From NCBI GenBank assembly GCA_963693085.1, contig OY856411.1, positions 116,242,767 through 116,306,766 on the forward strand: 64,000 nt of DNA, written 5' to 3'. The stretch comes from Alisma plantago-aquatica (Eukaryota > Streptophyta > Magnoliopsida > Alismatales > Alismataceae). The first letter of the stretch is position 1. Each line of letters begins with the position of its first letter. Shown piece after piece: positions 34,951-47,754 of this stretch. The notes beneath the pieces are model-generated. The model was not told where the DNA came from and ran no database searches. It saw only the letters and a list, made by a program, of their open reading frames with translations. A program made the translations under genes and the position numbers.

Positions 34951-37911
34951 CACTAGTACAGAAACAACCTCTAGCGTCAGCTAAAACATACCTACAACGT
35001 AGGTTAAAAAGTGACACCTATGTGGGTGACACTAGAGTTAGAGACCTAAAATGCCAGTTAAAAAGATTTTGTCACTCTATCTATTGTTAGCCTTCAGATT
35101 ATACAATGTCAACATAGTGATCATCTTTGTAAACTTAGTAAAACCTATGTATAATGGTCTCTCAACATCATGCACAATGTTTCTATATAAGGAATGTGGA
35201 TCGGAGTGCTCCACCGCACAACTATCTTACATCTCATCAACCATGTCTGTAATAATCAATCCATTCACATCTATATCATCAGTGACAATTTCTTCTACAA
35301 CACAAATACTACTATCAAAATCTATTGATCTCATGGTTGGAATATCTCCATGCCATTATCATTCTTTATAGCCCAGTACAATCCGTTGGACATGACATGA
35401 ATTTTTATTTCATCAACAATTTTGACTTTCAGGTTGTTACCACAATGCCTAGATGGAAAATAGAACCTATCTCCAGTTTGTTTCCTATGTTCTTATGCAA
35501 ATCTTATAAACTGACCGAGACCACTAATAAACTCTAAAGTGCAATGATATTAATGGACATTCATGATCTATCTATTATGTAATCAAAGAGAAAACTAATA
35601 TTAGGGTTGAGGGTTTACATGATTAAGGTTTAGGGATTACAAATTAGGGACTATCATTTAGGATTTAGGGTTAAGGGTTTGTAGATTAGGGTTTATGGTT
35701 TATAGATTAGGGTTTAGGGTTTAGGGTTCAGTAATAAATGTGTGTACCACCTATCCCATTCTTGAAAACCTAATCTCACTAGTAAGTGTATAATGTGTAT
35801 TCAGTTTTTAACAAAATGTTGGTAGTATTTCCCCACAATTCTCCAAGACACCGATGTAGATGGGCATATGTCCACCAACATATGTACCTACATCCTAAGT
35901 AAGATTAAAACAAACGGGGAAGTGCTAATGAAACATCTTGAAAACCAAATTTTCATTATACACCTACATCCTAAGTAAAATTAAGTGTTCGAGAATAGTC
36001 CCGAACTCGGGGCTATCCAAATTTTACACCTAATGAGTAAATCTCTAATGGGTTTCTAGGTCAACATATATATATATGTCAAAAATTGAGGTTTATGATC
36101 CATATCAATAAATATATATTGTTCACTCAATTTCATACTAGTTATGCAACTTAATAGAGATCTATTTCACTATTTTTTGCTAAGATTCTCTAAGCATGAT
36201 CATGGAGTACATTACAGGGATTCATCATCCCATATGTATCACAAGGTTACAGTAAAAACAATATTCCCATGGAAACCCTAGATTTTTTTCATCACTTAGG
36301 AATTCTACCTAATTAGATAACCAATACATACTTAATTTAACAATGGAAAAAGATATTTAAATTTTATTAATGTGTGTAGCATAGGAATATAGGAATCATT
36401 TCATCTTATTCATCATTCGTAAGTATATGTTGTGTACAAATATATCTACTAGAATTCATGTAACATTATCAACCCTTACTATATGTACCTATGTATATAT
36501 AACTAAGATTTGTGTTGTACCAATGGTAGTTCCATGTATATATGTACCTATGTATTAATTTGCCTCAGTATTTAATTCAGAAATTAGGGAATATGTAATG
36601 AGGTGTATACTCCATAGAATATCTATTCATCTTATTCAATTTACTAATTTATCAAATGAGATCAAAAGAGGTGAGGTGTACCTTTTGATAGTTGGTTGTG
36701 GATTCATAAGGCTTGGTCTAAGCAACTAAACTAGTAGTGAAGGTGGTTCTACATGGTGGTGGTGGTGGTTGTGAACTTGTTGTTGGTCATTTCTTACATC
36801 CAATGGGGGTGTAGCTAGTAGAAGAGGAGAGGAGGTGGTGTGGTGGCTTTGTCTTGGATCCTTGGGTCAAACTCATTAGAGAAGAACAATAGGAGATGGA
36901 TGGTCATGGTACCATGATGGAGTGGTGATGGCAACGGCGGTGGTGGTTGTGTCTTGTATGATCAGTGTAGTTAGTTGAGGGAAGAGAGGATGACAACTGG
37001 TGCCAGGGGAGGTAGCTCGAGTAGGAGCAATGGAGGTTGGAATCATGAGAGCTTGGGAAAAATCAAAGACAGTGAACAAGGAAACATAGATTGGAAGAAA
37101 GTTTGTTTCAAGCGAGTTCTATTAGTTTAACATAGTCATCAATTGCTATCAAAAAATGACACCTAAGAATTCCCTCGATGGTTATACGACAAAAGCAACA
37201 CCTAACCTTATAGCTTAGACTTCAGTTCCATGTAAAAATATGATGCAAGAGGCACATATCCTAACGAACAAAAATTAGGTTGAGTTAGGCCTGATTTGTC
37301 GATTTCTTACAAAAATCAACACCTATCATAGTACCTGAGTCATCAATTTGCTCAAAACAACTTATGTAGAAGGCCATTATCCAGACAAAAAAATATGAGT
37401 AGTGATAAGTCATTGGTTTTTATCCTTAGTAACTGACACTAGAGTGCAATTTCGGGGAACACACTTTTCCCAGGGACATGGCACAATCCATCCAACATCG
37501 ATTTCTATACAAAGGAACCAACACCAATCATGCAATTTTTCACGGGTTTTCTTACAAATTAATTTTAGTTTTCTAAGAATAAAATGGATGCCAGAAGTAT
37601 TATGGAGGCAAATTTGTTTTGCACGAAGATGTCTGTTATCGGTTATCAACATGTTGACACTTACCTTGAAATATTTGAAGACAAATATTTTTTCCTAAAA
37701 AATATATTTCACGGGTTGTTTTAGATGTTGGTTTGGTAAAATTTAAGAGACATTGAAGAAAAAGTGGTACCTTAGTCTTTTCTAAATCGAAAGGACTTGA
37801 TCATTGGTGACTTTTATGCTAGATAACCAATGTTCTTATATCTATAGTGTCATTTTCTCATATGAACTGACTTTTGAAAAAGTGACATTGGATGTCAGAA
37901 ATGTACTAGGG
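34951..37911. mobile_element. Element H: non-autonomous CACTA (En/Spm)-like transposon
   Basis: The left end is CACTAGTACAGAAAC and the right end (reverse complement) is CCCTAGTACATTTCTGAC. The 3-bp TSD CAT lies at 34948-34950 and 37912-37914, and both flanks are copia B sequence that is contiguous in element C. Length is 2961 bp. Subterminal words such as AACACCTA/GTGGGTGA and TGACACTA recur near both ends. No transposase was recognised. It holds a telomere-like repeat block (35601-35729) and a (GTG)n-rich stretch (36700-36960). The frames at 34905-35537 and 36876-37079 are not supported as genes. Confidence 0.8.
35601..35729 (+). repeat. Degenerate interstitial telomere-like repeats (TTTAGGG-type)
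   Basis: About a dozen TTAGGG/TTTAGGG-like units with spacers, ending in three consecutive units (GGGTTTAGGGTTTAGGGTTC at 35710-35729). It lies wholly inside the CACTA-like element H. Confidence 0.8.
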
Positions 37912-37914
37912 CAT

Positions 37915-38315
37915 GAAATAGAAATGATGTTCATATTTATGGAAGGTGCACAATATAATTTCTCTAATTCTATTACAAACCCACTAGTAATTGATGAACA
38001 ATAAGTGCCTACAACAATATCAACAACTATTGATCCATTTTTCACACATATATTGACCTCTTCTTTCTTCAAGGATCTACTTCTTTTTAGATCCTAAATA
38101 TTTGAGCATACGTAGGATCCAAATGCAGTATATAAAATCCATTATGAAGAAGTAGATTAATATTTATTTATAACTTATATACCTAAAATATATATATTTT
38201 CATCCATTACTTCTTATTCTTTAGTTTCTACAGGTAGCAAGGACAACTTCTCTTCCAATGTCCAACCTATTGATATGTTGACCATTTCCTTCTTTATCCA
38301 CTCCTCCTTTTTCCT
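37915..38315 (-). pseudogene. Element B gag/protease-region remnant
   Basis: Resumes element B after H. It aligns with C at 47490-47830 (the ATGATGTTCATATTTATGG phrase and the TTGAGCATACGTAGGATCC phrase, which correspond to the protease/gag end). No readable protein remains. Confidence 0.5.
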
Positions 38316-38318
38316 TAA

Positions 38319-39376
38319 TGCTATGTTTGGTATGTGGTGAATGAAGGGGAGGTAAATGGAAGGGAGGGGAGGGGAAGGGAGGGGAGGGTAGGGGATACTT
38401 ATCTTAGTGTGTTCGGTTAACATTGGAAGGAGAAGGGAAGAAAAACAAGAGAAAGGATGTAAACAAAAAATGTAGCGATGTGGAACATTGTGGATGTAAC
38501 AAATACGTTTACATATAATAGTTATATTTATATATGTATTCACATATATTATTTTACAAAAGTACATTCATAAAGGTGTGGACAAAAAATAAGTTTCCAG
38601 TGCTTTCTAAATGGCAAAACACAAACATACAAAAATAAAATTATAAGATGTACATGAAGGATATATATTTTCTTATTTATTATGTGGTAAAATCACCATT
38701 GAAAAGTCATTTTTATATAAATTAGAATATGATTTTTATATTTTAAAACTTTGTAATAATAGAAGTCATTTTCTATATATTTTTATATTTACAACAAACT
38801 TTCCATCTATATAGTTAGATACTTTCCACCATAGTCCAACACATTTTCCTCAATTATCTGTATTTTTTATTTTTTTATGTATGTATTATAATCTCAAACT
38901 TTTTAATTGTTTAGAAAATTATAGATAAACTTTTATTTTCCTTGTAAATTATGCATATTTTTTCATTTTTTAAATTTTAATTTTGTCACAAAAAAAACTT
39001 TCATTTTTTTGAATATTCCTCCAATATTTTGTATGTCCCTCCAAACAATGTAGCATATATGTGACATACTACTTCTCTATTCACAGAAATTGTGGACTAC
39101 ACTATCTTTGATCACCACATTATTTATATTTGCTCTTTCACATTTTATATTTATTATGATCTTTTTAATATATTATCCCTTGAAGTCTTTCCCCTTCCCC
39201 TTGTCTCCACTCTGATTGGTTGGGGAGAGACTGGGAAGACAAATTACTGAAAATACACTTGATTTGTTTCCCTCCATTCCCTTCCCTTCCCCTCCCTATC
39301 ATTTTGTCCAACCAACAACTCAAGCATTTTCCCCTCCCTTCCGCTCCCCTCCATTCACCGCATACCAAATAGGCCC
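38319..39376. mobile_element. Element I: PIF/Harbinger-like non-autonomous TIR element
   Basis: The left end is TGCTATGTTTGGTATGTGGTG and the right end (reverse complement) is GGGCCTATTTGGTATGCGGTG. They share most positions, and TAA flanks both sides (38316-38318 and 39377-39379). The TIR continues into G-rich purine tracts: 38340-38396 on the plus strand, 39278-39355 C-rich. Length is 1058 bp, with an AT-rich middle and no transposase. TSD and TIR style fit PIF/Harbinger. The frames at 38214-38567 and 39165-39566 come from the purine tracts. Confidence 0.72.
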
Positions 39377-39379
39377 TAA

Positions 39380-39824
39380 GTGCAAAAGACTTAGACTTTT
39401 AGCTACCTTAGAAACATTCTTGACTTTGCCTTTTCCCTTGAACTTCCATTTTACTCTATTGACAATTAACATGGATTTAGAATTGTCTTTATTCATTTTC
39501 CCCTTAGCTTTTCTCAACATGGCAAGAAACTCTGACATTAGTTTGACAAAATTGTCCATTTTGTAATTCATTATGTATTATTTATATGAATTTTGGCAAT
39601 AATTGAAAAATCACACCTATGTACAAGTCTGGGCTTAAAGAAAATCTCACTCTCACTAGGCTTTCCACATATCCAATTAACTTGAGCATATAAGGGTCAA
39701 CTGGACCACCTTCTACCATATTATACGTAAATAAAGCCCTAGAGACATCATATCTCTTTTTACTTACGTGGTATAGATACATGTTCTTGAGACATGTTAT
39801 CTCAACAAATACCTTGAAGCTCAT
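39380..39824 (-). pseudogene. Element B gag remnant
   Basis: Two minus-strand frames with a break near 39575. 39824-39582 reads RALFTYNMVEGGPVDPYMLK and then LIGYVESL, the copia gag helix (usual M-EG-SV--HVLKM-GYIE-LE-LG). 39571 downward reads LMSEFLAMLRKAKGKMNKD and a lysine-rich tail with KGKGKVKNVSK, matching the gag of C (PMSELIDIF, KMKKDK). No zinc knuckle is left: the 3' part was displaced by the insertion of I. Gag would form the particle. Confidence 0.72.
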
Positions 39825-39829
39825 GATTC

Positions 39830-41499
39830 ATGGAGCCCAAGGTGAGTTACTTGATGGCCATTGTGTCATCATAATTCTTACAATAAGCCACTTTCTTCCA
39901 CGGGAACATTTAAAGTTACTTTATCAGGGATTTTCTTATTTAGGATAGAGATCATTCTCTTATATGAGAATAATTCTTGGAGTCCTAAACCATCATGGAA
40001 GTTATTTCCCTTACATTTATCCTTCTCAAGGACAAATTGCAATGAAAATCTTGTGTTGTTTTTCACCATTTGATGCTCAAGAAGTATTTGTAAGAGTTAA
40101 TATTTGATTATAAAAATATTTATTTATATTAGTTTGGTTTTAATAAATTTTTGCTCCTCACAAGTAATTTAGAAGATTGCATCGTACAATATTCTAATCA
40201 TACAAGATCTATATTTCATCAAGTCATACGTCAACTTCGGTTGATCACTCACAACTTAACTATTTAGGTAGACAACGTTTTCCAGTTGCATCTAATGGAC
40301 TTCTTGATAGATGGATGCATAACTCTTTTTCATAACCATCTATATGAATCTAGGTTCATAATACTATTAAGATGACCTAGTTAAGTCTGATCCAAAGGCC
40401 AACGCAACATAATCCTATATCTTACTTTGGCCATTCCACATATCTATTCTTACACTTCTCTAAGATAGATAGTGCACCATATTCTAGATGTTCCCACACT
40501 TAGTCAATTAACATTTTCATTTGTATTTCATATTAAAAAAATTAGAATTAATATTTTATTTGAGGGTTTTTATTTCTATAAATATACATATCCAAACACA
40601 ACACACTTATAATATGTATCATATATACATTATATTCATAATCCACAATCACAAACATACAACACTAGTTATGGTTGTACTAATGTAATATTTTGGATTC
40701 ATAAAGGACTATTGTGCACCTAAGGTCCATTTCAAATTAAGTATCATCAACCGCATAAACTCCCGTGTGAACCTACATTTGGGATGCACAATGATCAACA
40801 ACTCCATGGATTCTCATTTGATCTTCATGGTTTCCACATCAAACCAAGTCCTCCAAACTTATCTTATTACTATCTAGTATTACATGATATGTAAACACCT
40901 CAAGTTATAGTCAATGGGAGTAAGAAGGATTATCAATCATCACATATATAATAAAAGATGAGGCACGGCATGCCAAACAAATATATGTGAATTAAAGGAT
41001 TCATTCACATCCACAACATGCACTCCTAAAAGGGCTCTTTGGACATAACCATTAAAACATCCACCAAAGAAAACACTTATTGATGGTGATTTGTACAATT
41101 TATTGATATATCATATCTTATACATATATTTATTAAAAAGCATAATTTTCATATAGGAAAGACCTATGAAGTATTTTTCTACACAAACAAGGAGGATACA
41201 AAGGGGCGTCACCCGCACCCATACATGAATAAGGAGTCGAGGTGATGTTGCCTCTTGAGGGGTCTTAGGGGAAGATCCTTTGAAAATTTATACATAGTTT
41301 TACTTCTGTGCACTAGTAGAATCAACAGTTTTCTTAGTTGACCCCATCCCACATATGAAAAATGAATATATGCAATGTACATAGAATCAAAAAGGATATT
41401 CATGTTGATATATCATTCACATCATACATAACAACACGAACTATATAAAAAAAATTTTGACATATCAACGATAAATCTAGATATATTGTATATTGATGT
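39830..41499 (-). other. Element B leader region
   Basis: Aligns in parts with the leaders of A and C (the phrase near 40150-40330 with 5160-5330; near 40560-40640 with 5570-5640). No coding signal. Confidence 0.55.
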
Positions 41500-41513
41500 G
41501 GCTTTGATACCAT
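41500..41513 (-). other. Element B primer-binding site
   Basis: The minus strand reads ATGGTATCAAAGCC, one change from the TGGTATCAGAGCC initiator tRNA-Met site. A G-run (41515-41521) lies between it and the LTR. Confidence 0.82.
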
Positions 41514-41523
41514 TGGGGGGGAT

Positions 41524-42652
41524 TGTGGAGGCAACATGTGTAGTAGAAGCAAAAAAAATATCCACATTTCCACAAGAAGATCTACTGAATAATGATATAT
41601 TTAGAAGAAATGGGTTTGAGATATATCTTCTCTTGGAGTATATGTAATGATGATTCTCAGAAAGAATATAGGACACAAAAATATGGCATCCTCCCAACAC
41701 ACTCACACAAGCATCTAGATCTTTCTATCATCCATGTAGATGATAGGAACTCCACATTCCACTCCTAGGCCAGGCAAGAAGGAGCGGTTTTTACATTGGC
41801 AACATGTTAGTGTTGCACAATATCTAGTTCTTTCTCTCTTCTTAAGGATAATGACAACTAGGGTTCACGGGTAAAAAGTCATATCCCAAAACATTGGTTG
41901 TCATGTACATTTAAATAGGATATGCAAGGAAGCATGGTTTCTAATGAACCTTGAGAAATGAAAAGGAAATTGCTTGTGTTTTCATAGGTTTGTTTAGCAC
42001 ATTAGATGATAGTCCAGTCCAGTCTAGTTGGGAAACCTAGCTACATTAGGACATTATGGAAAACAATAATTAATGAACTAATTATATATAATTAGGTGAC
42101 TAGATTGCCTAGTCGACTGATTGGATAATCTTGTCTTGTCAGCCAAATAGATCATCTAGTTGATCAATTATGCATATTTCAACATATCCTATAAACTATA
42201 ATTTTCAGTCGATCAACTAGGATATCTAGTATGGTGATTAGACTTTCCAATTATAAGATTGTGCTTCATGTCAGTTAATTAATGATCTAATTGATTACCT
42301 AAACCTTTTAGTAACCAATTAATCATGTGTCCATGATTATACTGCTCTTCCATGTGCATCCTATGTTGGTGACTCTATAGGCTCCACATTATATTGATAA
42401 TGATGTCTATAAGCATAATATGACCTTATAGTGATGATATTTATATAGAAAGACTTCATTGATACCCACATAATTGTATAGGTAGGAGAAAAACTCCAGC
42501 TTAGTATTGTGACTAGTGGTACGATAATAGTCTACTCCCTTTGTATTTATTCAAATTGAATTTGAGGCATGGAAATGCCATTCTATCAATGATCAATCAT
42601 TGTTCTTTAATCAAGAGTAGATTTTTTAGATGCATATGAGCTAACATCATAT
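41524..42652 (-). repeat. Element B 5' LTR, first part
   Basis: Starts TGTGGAGG like the left LTR. Interrupted by C after the CATAT at 42648-42652; the rest follows C at 52431-53082. Confidence 0.85.
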
Positions 42653-44637
42653 TGTTGAGGAATGATGGTAGAGAAGGAAACAAAACCAAAAACAGTGTCC
42701 CTATTTATTGCCAGCGGATTGGGTCAACAATGATGTATCTTATGGAAGAAGGTAGAAAGAAGTATACTTAGTTTTGGAGTAAGTCCACTGAATACTTTTT
42801 TTTTATGATCTGCACTCTTCACAGGATGCACACAAACAACTTTATGCAACGACCTCCCAGTGCAACACTACAGACGAAAGTCGTTGTTGTCCTCCTAGAG
42901 TGGAAGAAATGGCCCCGTGCCTCTGCATAACCCACACGGAGCACTGAAAACTCCTCATTGTGCTTCCCAGAGAAAACAAGAAGGAGTTGTCCCTTTGATA
43001 TCAGTGTTCTAGTGATGACTTGTTCTTCATTTATATCTATCCCTTTTAAGGGTAAGACTTTCTCGGGCTCTCTAGTTATCACAAATATGAAAAGGCAATG
43101 TTTGTCACAACTTAATTTTGTGTTTTATAAAGGCCTTGACTACACCCTCTATTTATATGATGGTCATGTATAAGGATTCCAAATAAACTCAGAGTCATGG
43201 AGATAGATTTTCATGAATTTATACTTGTTGCAAGTTATGAATAGGTCGACCCAACACTTGATTCGGTCGAATTGCACCCAATTGGTCAACTCAACACTTA
43301 AATCGATCAATTAGAATTATTTCTTATTCACAAACATATTGGCTTTCAATCTAACGATCCATGCACAACATGATGTCAGCATCAACCATTGACCCAAGCT
43401 TACTGATCTTCCAGTATGTTGACTAGGATTTTGAGTTGGTTGACTCCACACCTGAATTGGTTGACTCAACACTGCATTCAGTCAACTCTTGTTCCTAGTT
43501 AGTCAATTTTGAATCGATGTTGTTTGAATTGATTACCTAGACACTTTAGTAATCACAACATATAAATTGGTCAACTCATCACTTAAGTCAGTCAACTCAC
43601 GTCTCTATCATCCAATTATTTATAAGTAAACTCTAATTCTAGGTGCATCCTATCTGTGTCACCCTATAGGTCCCAAATTATGTTGGTAGTGAATGTCCAT
43701 AACCAATTTATGACATCACAAGTAATGAGTGGTATATTGAAACACATCATTGCTACCCATGTAATTGGAACATTAGAGAACAACCTCAACCTAAAATCTA
43801 TGATTAGTGTTACAGTGATAGTATAGTTCCTTCGTCTCTGATATCCTCATTGAACTAGAGGCATAGAATCATCATCCTCTCAATGTTCAATCCATGTTTC
43901 TTGAACTAGAGAAAATTGTATGACATACACATGATCTCAATATCTAATTTTGACTCTCATGAGAATGTCCATGCATTTTTCATTCATTCTTATCAAGTGG
44001 CCAGGATATCAAGTCCAATAGGAGGTACAAATCACATCTACATCACTTGCAGTCAATCCCCATGTGTCATAACGTATCCAAGAACCACCTTTATTGAAAC
44101 CCTTATTCAAGGTCATGTTGGACGATGTTAAAGTTCATTGAACAACATGTGATGACTATAGTGTCTTCAGGTCTAAGAGCCACAATCACCACTACCAATT
44201 TGAGAGTTGATTATGACTACCACTCAATGGTTCCATTTAACACTCTCAAGGTGGGTCTGTTTGGTACAATGTTCTCTAACAAGTACCAATCAACTTGGTT
44301 TTATATCACATATCATGACTAATGAGATTCTATCATCAACCAACACACATTCTAGTCTTATGTGTTATTGTTGTCTATTTTTTTATATAGTAACATCTGA
44401 CTAGAGATATAACAAGAGTGCACATACTCATATCATACATATTATCTCATTGTTCACGTCCTAAACCTAAAGACATATTTCATCGATTAATATCATTCTC
44501 TAGATATTTATTATGTTATATCATTATCTTATAACTAAATAATATAGAATAAAAAAAATGTCTTTTATATCAAATAAATTACATCATGCCACATTACAAT
44601 CATTAAATGATTGGATCTCTGGGAAAACATACCAAAA
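42653..44637 (-). repeat. Element C 3' LTR (left)
   Basis: TGTTGAGGAATG to ACCAAAA (mutated from ACCAACA). It contains repeated GGTCGACTCAACACTTGA-like words at 43225-43620. Its frames (42819-43173, 43916-44404) are LTR sequence. Confidence 0.87.
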
Positions 44638-44655
44638 AGGTCCCACTTGCACTTA
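44638..44655 (-). other. Element C polypurine tract
   Basis: The minus strand reads AAGTGCAAGTGGGACC before the LTR, as in A and B. Confidence 0.7.
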
Positions 44656-44799
44656 GATCCAATCACTCGTGAATCTTATTCCAAGTTATCTAACATGTCC
44701 ATCATGCTTCTATTGTGAAAGTGTTATTGTCAATGGGTCAACAACATTACTTTCAGTCAGTATTCTATAAATCTTCACATCTCCTCATTGTATGATCTC

Positions 44800-45350
44800 T
44801 CATATGATATGGAACCACCATAATATATTCTTGTAACACTGATACAAGTTGGGTTTCTTAACTTGTGCAATAGCTCCATTGTTTTCACAATACAACTCTG
44901 TTGCACCACTAATGTTCAGAACCACCCCAAGTTCACTAATGAACTGCTTAATCCAGACAACTTCCTTTGTTGAATTAGACAAAGCAATATACTCAACCTC
45001 TATTGTACAATCAACAAGTATCTCTTGCTTGGAACTCTTTAAACTTACATCTTTGTTTTTGAGGAAAACACACAATTTTTTATTGTGATTGTTAATCATC
45101 TTTGTCAGTTTGGAAGCTTGCATCAATGTAACCCTTTACACCCAACTCTTCCTCACTGCCATAAACAAGAAATGGATTTTTAGTTTTTCTCAAGTACTTA
45201 AGGATGTTCTTTATGGTGGTCTAGTGACTTCCACTGAGATTTGAATGATATTTTCTCATCATGCTATTGACATAGGACACATTAGGATGAGTGCATAAAA
45301 TTGCATACCTGATACATCTAATTCAAATGCATATTATCTTACTCATGTGT
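44800..45350 (-). pseudogene. Element C RNase H
   Basis: The frame 45126-44800 reads VSLKSSKQEILVDCTIEVEY (usual V-WKSSKQ-T-A-STTEAEY), then SNSTKEVVWIKQFISELGVV, then LYCENNGAIAQVKKP. The first two active-site carboxylates are changed or kept in part: D of DSTTEAEY is D in VDCTIEVEY, and the E is retained. The later YCDN is YCEN. This is the best-preserved RNase H in the window. Stops separate it from RT upstream. It would remove RNA from the RNA/DNA hybrid. Confidence 0.8.
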
Positions 45351-45359
45351 TCCTATTCT

Positions 45360-46290
45360 TAACAAAAACTAGTACATTGGGATTTAGAGAGTCTATTTAC
45401 CTAAGACGAGGGAAAATTCCCTCTCTTTGAGTCATGCATGATGAATCTCTTTAGCACTTTATCAATGTATGTACTATGGTTAGTCCAAGAAGCCTTCTAG
45501 ATCTATCTCTATAGATCTTCTTTTCTAACATATAAGATTATTCATATTAATCCTTCATAGGGTAGGTACTTACCAGTTGGTTCTTTACCATCTATAAAGT
45601 AGGAATTTCATTCCCCGTCAATAGTATGTCATCTACATAAAATATAAGGAATACAACTGTGCTCCCACTAACCGTTTTGTACACACAAGGTTCATCTTCA
45701 TCTTGACTAAATCCAAACTCTTTGATTGTATCATAAAATTAAAGATTTTGTCTCTGAGATGCTTGCTTCAATCCATAGATTGACATTTGTAGTTTACATA
45801 CTTTATTGGCCTCTTTTGGACTTGTAAACCCTCATGTTGTGTCATGTACACATCCTCAATAATCTTCCTATTTAATAAAGTAGTTTTAACTTCTATCTAC
45901 CAAATCCCGTAGTCATAACAAGCTATAATGGCAAGCATGATCATGATAGACTTTACCATGACAACTGGTGAAAGAGTCTCATCATAGTCAACACCATGAA
46001 CTTGTTTGAAGCCCTTTCCAACCAATATGTCCTTTTAGGTATGTAAATTACCATCTATGTCAGTCTTCTTCTTTAAAACCCACTTGCACCCTAAAGGTTT
46101 TACCCATTCAGTTGGATCCACTAAGGTCCATACCTTGTTGGTGTACATAGATTCCATCTTAGATCGCATGGACTTAAGCCATTTCTCAAAGTCTGGTCCC
46201 TCAATAGAATCTAGGTAGGTTGTTGGCTCATCATTTGTGACCAACTCATCGCCTTCTTGAGTCACAAGATAACCAAATATTTTAGGCTCA
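45360..46290 (-). pseudogene. Element C reverse transcriptase
   Basis: The N-terminal part (46265-46035) reads WLKSMRSKMESMYTNKVWTL and then GCKWVLKKKTDIDG, standard for copia RT. The catalytic motif YVDD lies at 45628-45639 within FYVDDILLTGN on the minus strand. Between and after these blocks the frame shifts, and stops occur. The order RNase H, RT, integrase, gag from left to right is copia order on the minus strand. The enzyme could not be made whole from this copy. Confidence 0.8.
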
Positions 46291-46449
46291 AGACAAGTCC
46301 TACTAGATTAATGAGGTTTTTTTGTTACATGAGGAACATGAGATTCCATAATACTTTATGACTCTCATTATTCCTCTTGTACCTATATAGGTTCAATATT
46401 TTATTGATGGTCTTGAAACTCTTCGAGTTCTAGTTTTCCCCCACTGATT

Positions 46450-47280
46450 CCCTTGGAAATAAATTCATTTTTTAGGAATACAATAGTCCTAGCCAAAAAC
46501 ATTTTGTCATTAGATGGAGTGTAAAACTAATCCCCTGGGTTCTTTGGGATATCTAACAAAATAACATTTATCTAATTTGGAACCAAGTTTTTCATGAAAC
46601 GTTTTCTTTACATAAGCTTCACAATCACAAATCTTCATAAAAGACACATCAGACGCTTCCCATGCCATATCTCATATGGTGTGTTTTGATCCCATTTAAA
46701 TGGTACATGCTTAAGTGTAAATATTGTGGTTTCTAGATCATATACCCAGAAAGAAATTGGGAGATAAAAAAAATCATCATTGATTATACCATATCTAGGA
46801 ACATGTGATTCCTTCTTTCTGATACACCTTTATGTTGTGGTGTCTAAGCTGGAGTCCATTTGTGATATGATACAACATGCTCACAAAAGGTCCTCAAACT
46901 CTTGGCTTATGTATTCCTTCACCTCGATCAGATTGAAGTTCCTAAATACTTTAACCAAATTACATATGTATTTCATTAATGAAGTCCTTGAACTTTTTAA
47001 GAGTTTTTGACTTATGTTTCATCAAGTAAACATAACCATAGCTACTAAAAACATCAATAAAGGTAATGAAGTATTGATAACCACCTATAGCATGTGTTTT
47101 TAAAGGGACGCACACATCAGTATGTATGAGTCCTAATAGATCATTTTCCCTCCCATTGTTACCAGTGAAGGTAATCTTTATCATCTTGCTCAAACAAGAC
47201 TCACATGTCTCTATTGATTCAAAATCAAAAGAGTCTATATAAACATCTTTTATGGAGTTTGGAGATGTGTTTTTCATTTA
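46450..47280 (-). pseudogene. Element C integrase with GAG-pre-integrase
   Basis: The frame 47277-46960 reads SFDFESIETCESCLSKMIKI (HHCC zinc region with CESC), then LLGLIHTDVCVPLKTHAIGG (first catalytic D in HTDVC), YQYFITFIDVFSSYGYVYLM (usual FIDDYSRYG, with D changed to V) and KSKTLKKFKDF. Near 46640-46700 the PYEIWHG block follows in another frame. LGHINEK is readable around 47273-47295 in part. The changed second aspartate neighbour and the stops mark it as inactive. Confidence 0.82.
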
Positions 47281-47754
47281 TGTGCCCTAGATGACAATGT
47301 CAATGGTATGATTAGTTTGAGTTATCGAGTTTTAGCCTTTTGGAATTTATGTTATATGCACGTGTCTATAGATCTATCAAGTATAGACCATAGGACATTG
47401 GGGCACTGTAATAAAAAAATCCCATATTTTCTAATAGAACATTGACCATTCTTTATAAGAAATTAAAATCCATTCTTGTCCAAACAAGATATGGATATCA
47501 TGTTTCTATAAATGGTAGGTACATAATAGTAGTTTTACAACTCTATTATAAGTCGACTCAATAAAGATAACTCATAGGTTCCAATTGCACTGGAAGTAGC
47601 TCTTTCTCCATTAGCAACGTGCAGTTCAACCTCACATTTCTTCAGATGTCTACTTTTTGAGATCCTTCACATTTGAGCAAATGTGTGATCCACATCTGGT
47701 ATCCAGTATCGAAGATGAAGAAGTAGTGAAGTTAATCTAAATTATGTATATACC

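Noticed and set aside
36700..37080. (GTG)n-rich stretch with a minus-strand frame, possible captured gene
   Set aside because: The frame is short and low-complexity, with no domain, inside CACTA-like element H.
37385..37403. TATGAGTAGTG taken as the right end of CACTA-like element H
   Set aside because: No matching TSD there. The end at 37911 gives the CAT duplication and returns directly to copia B sequence.
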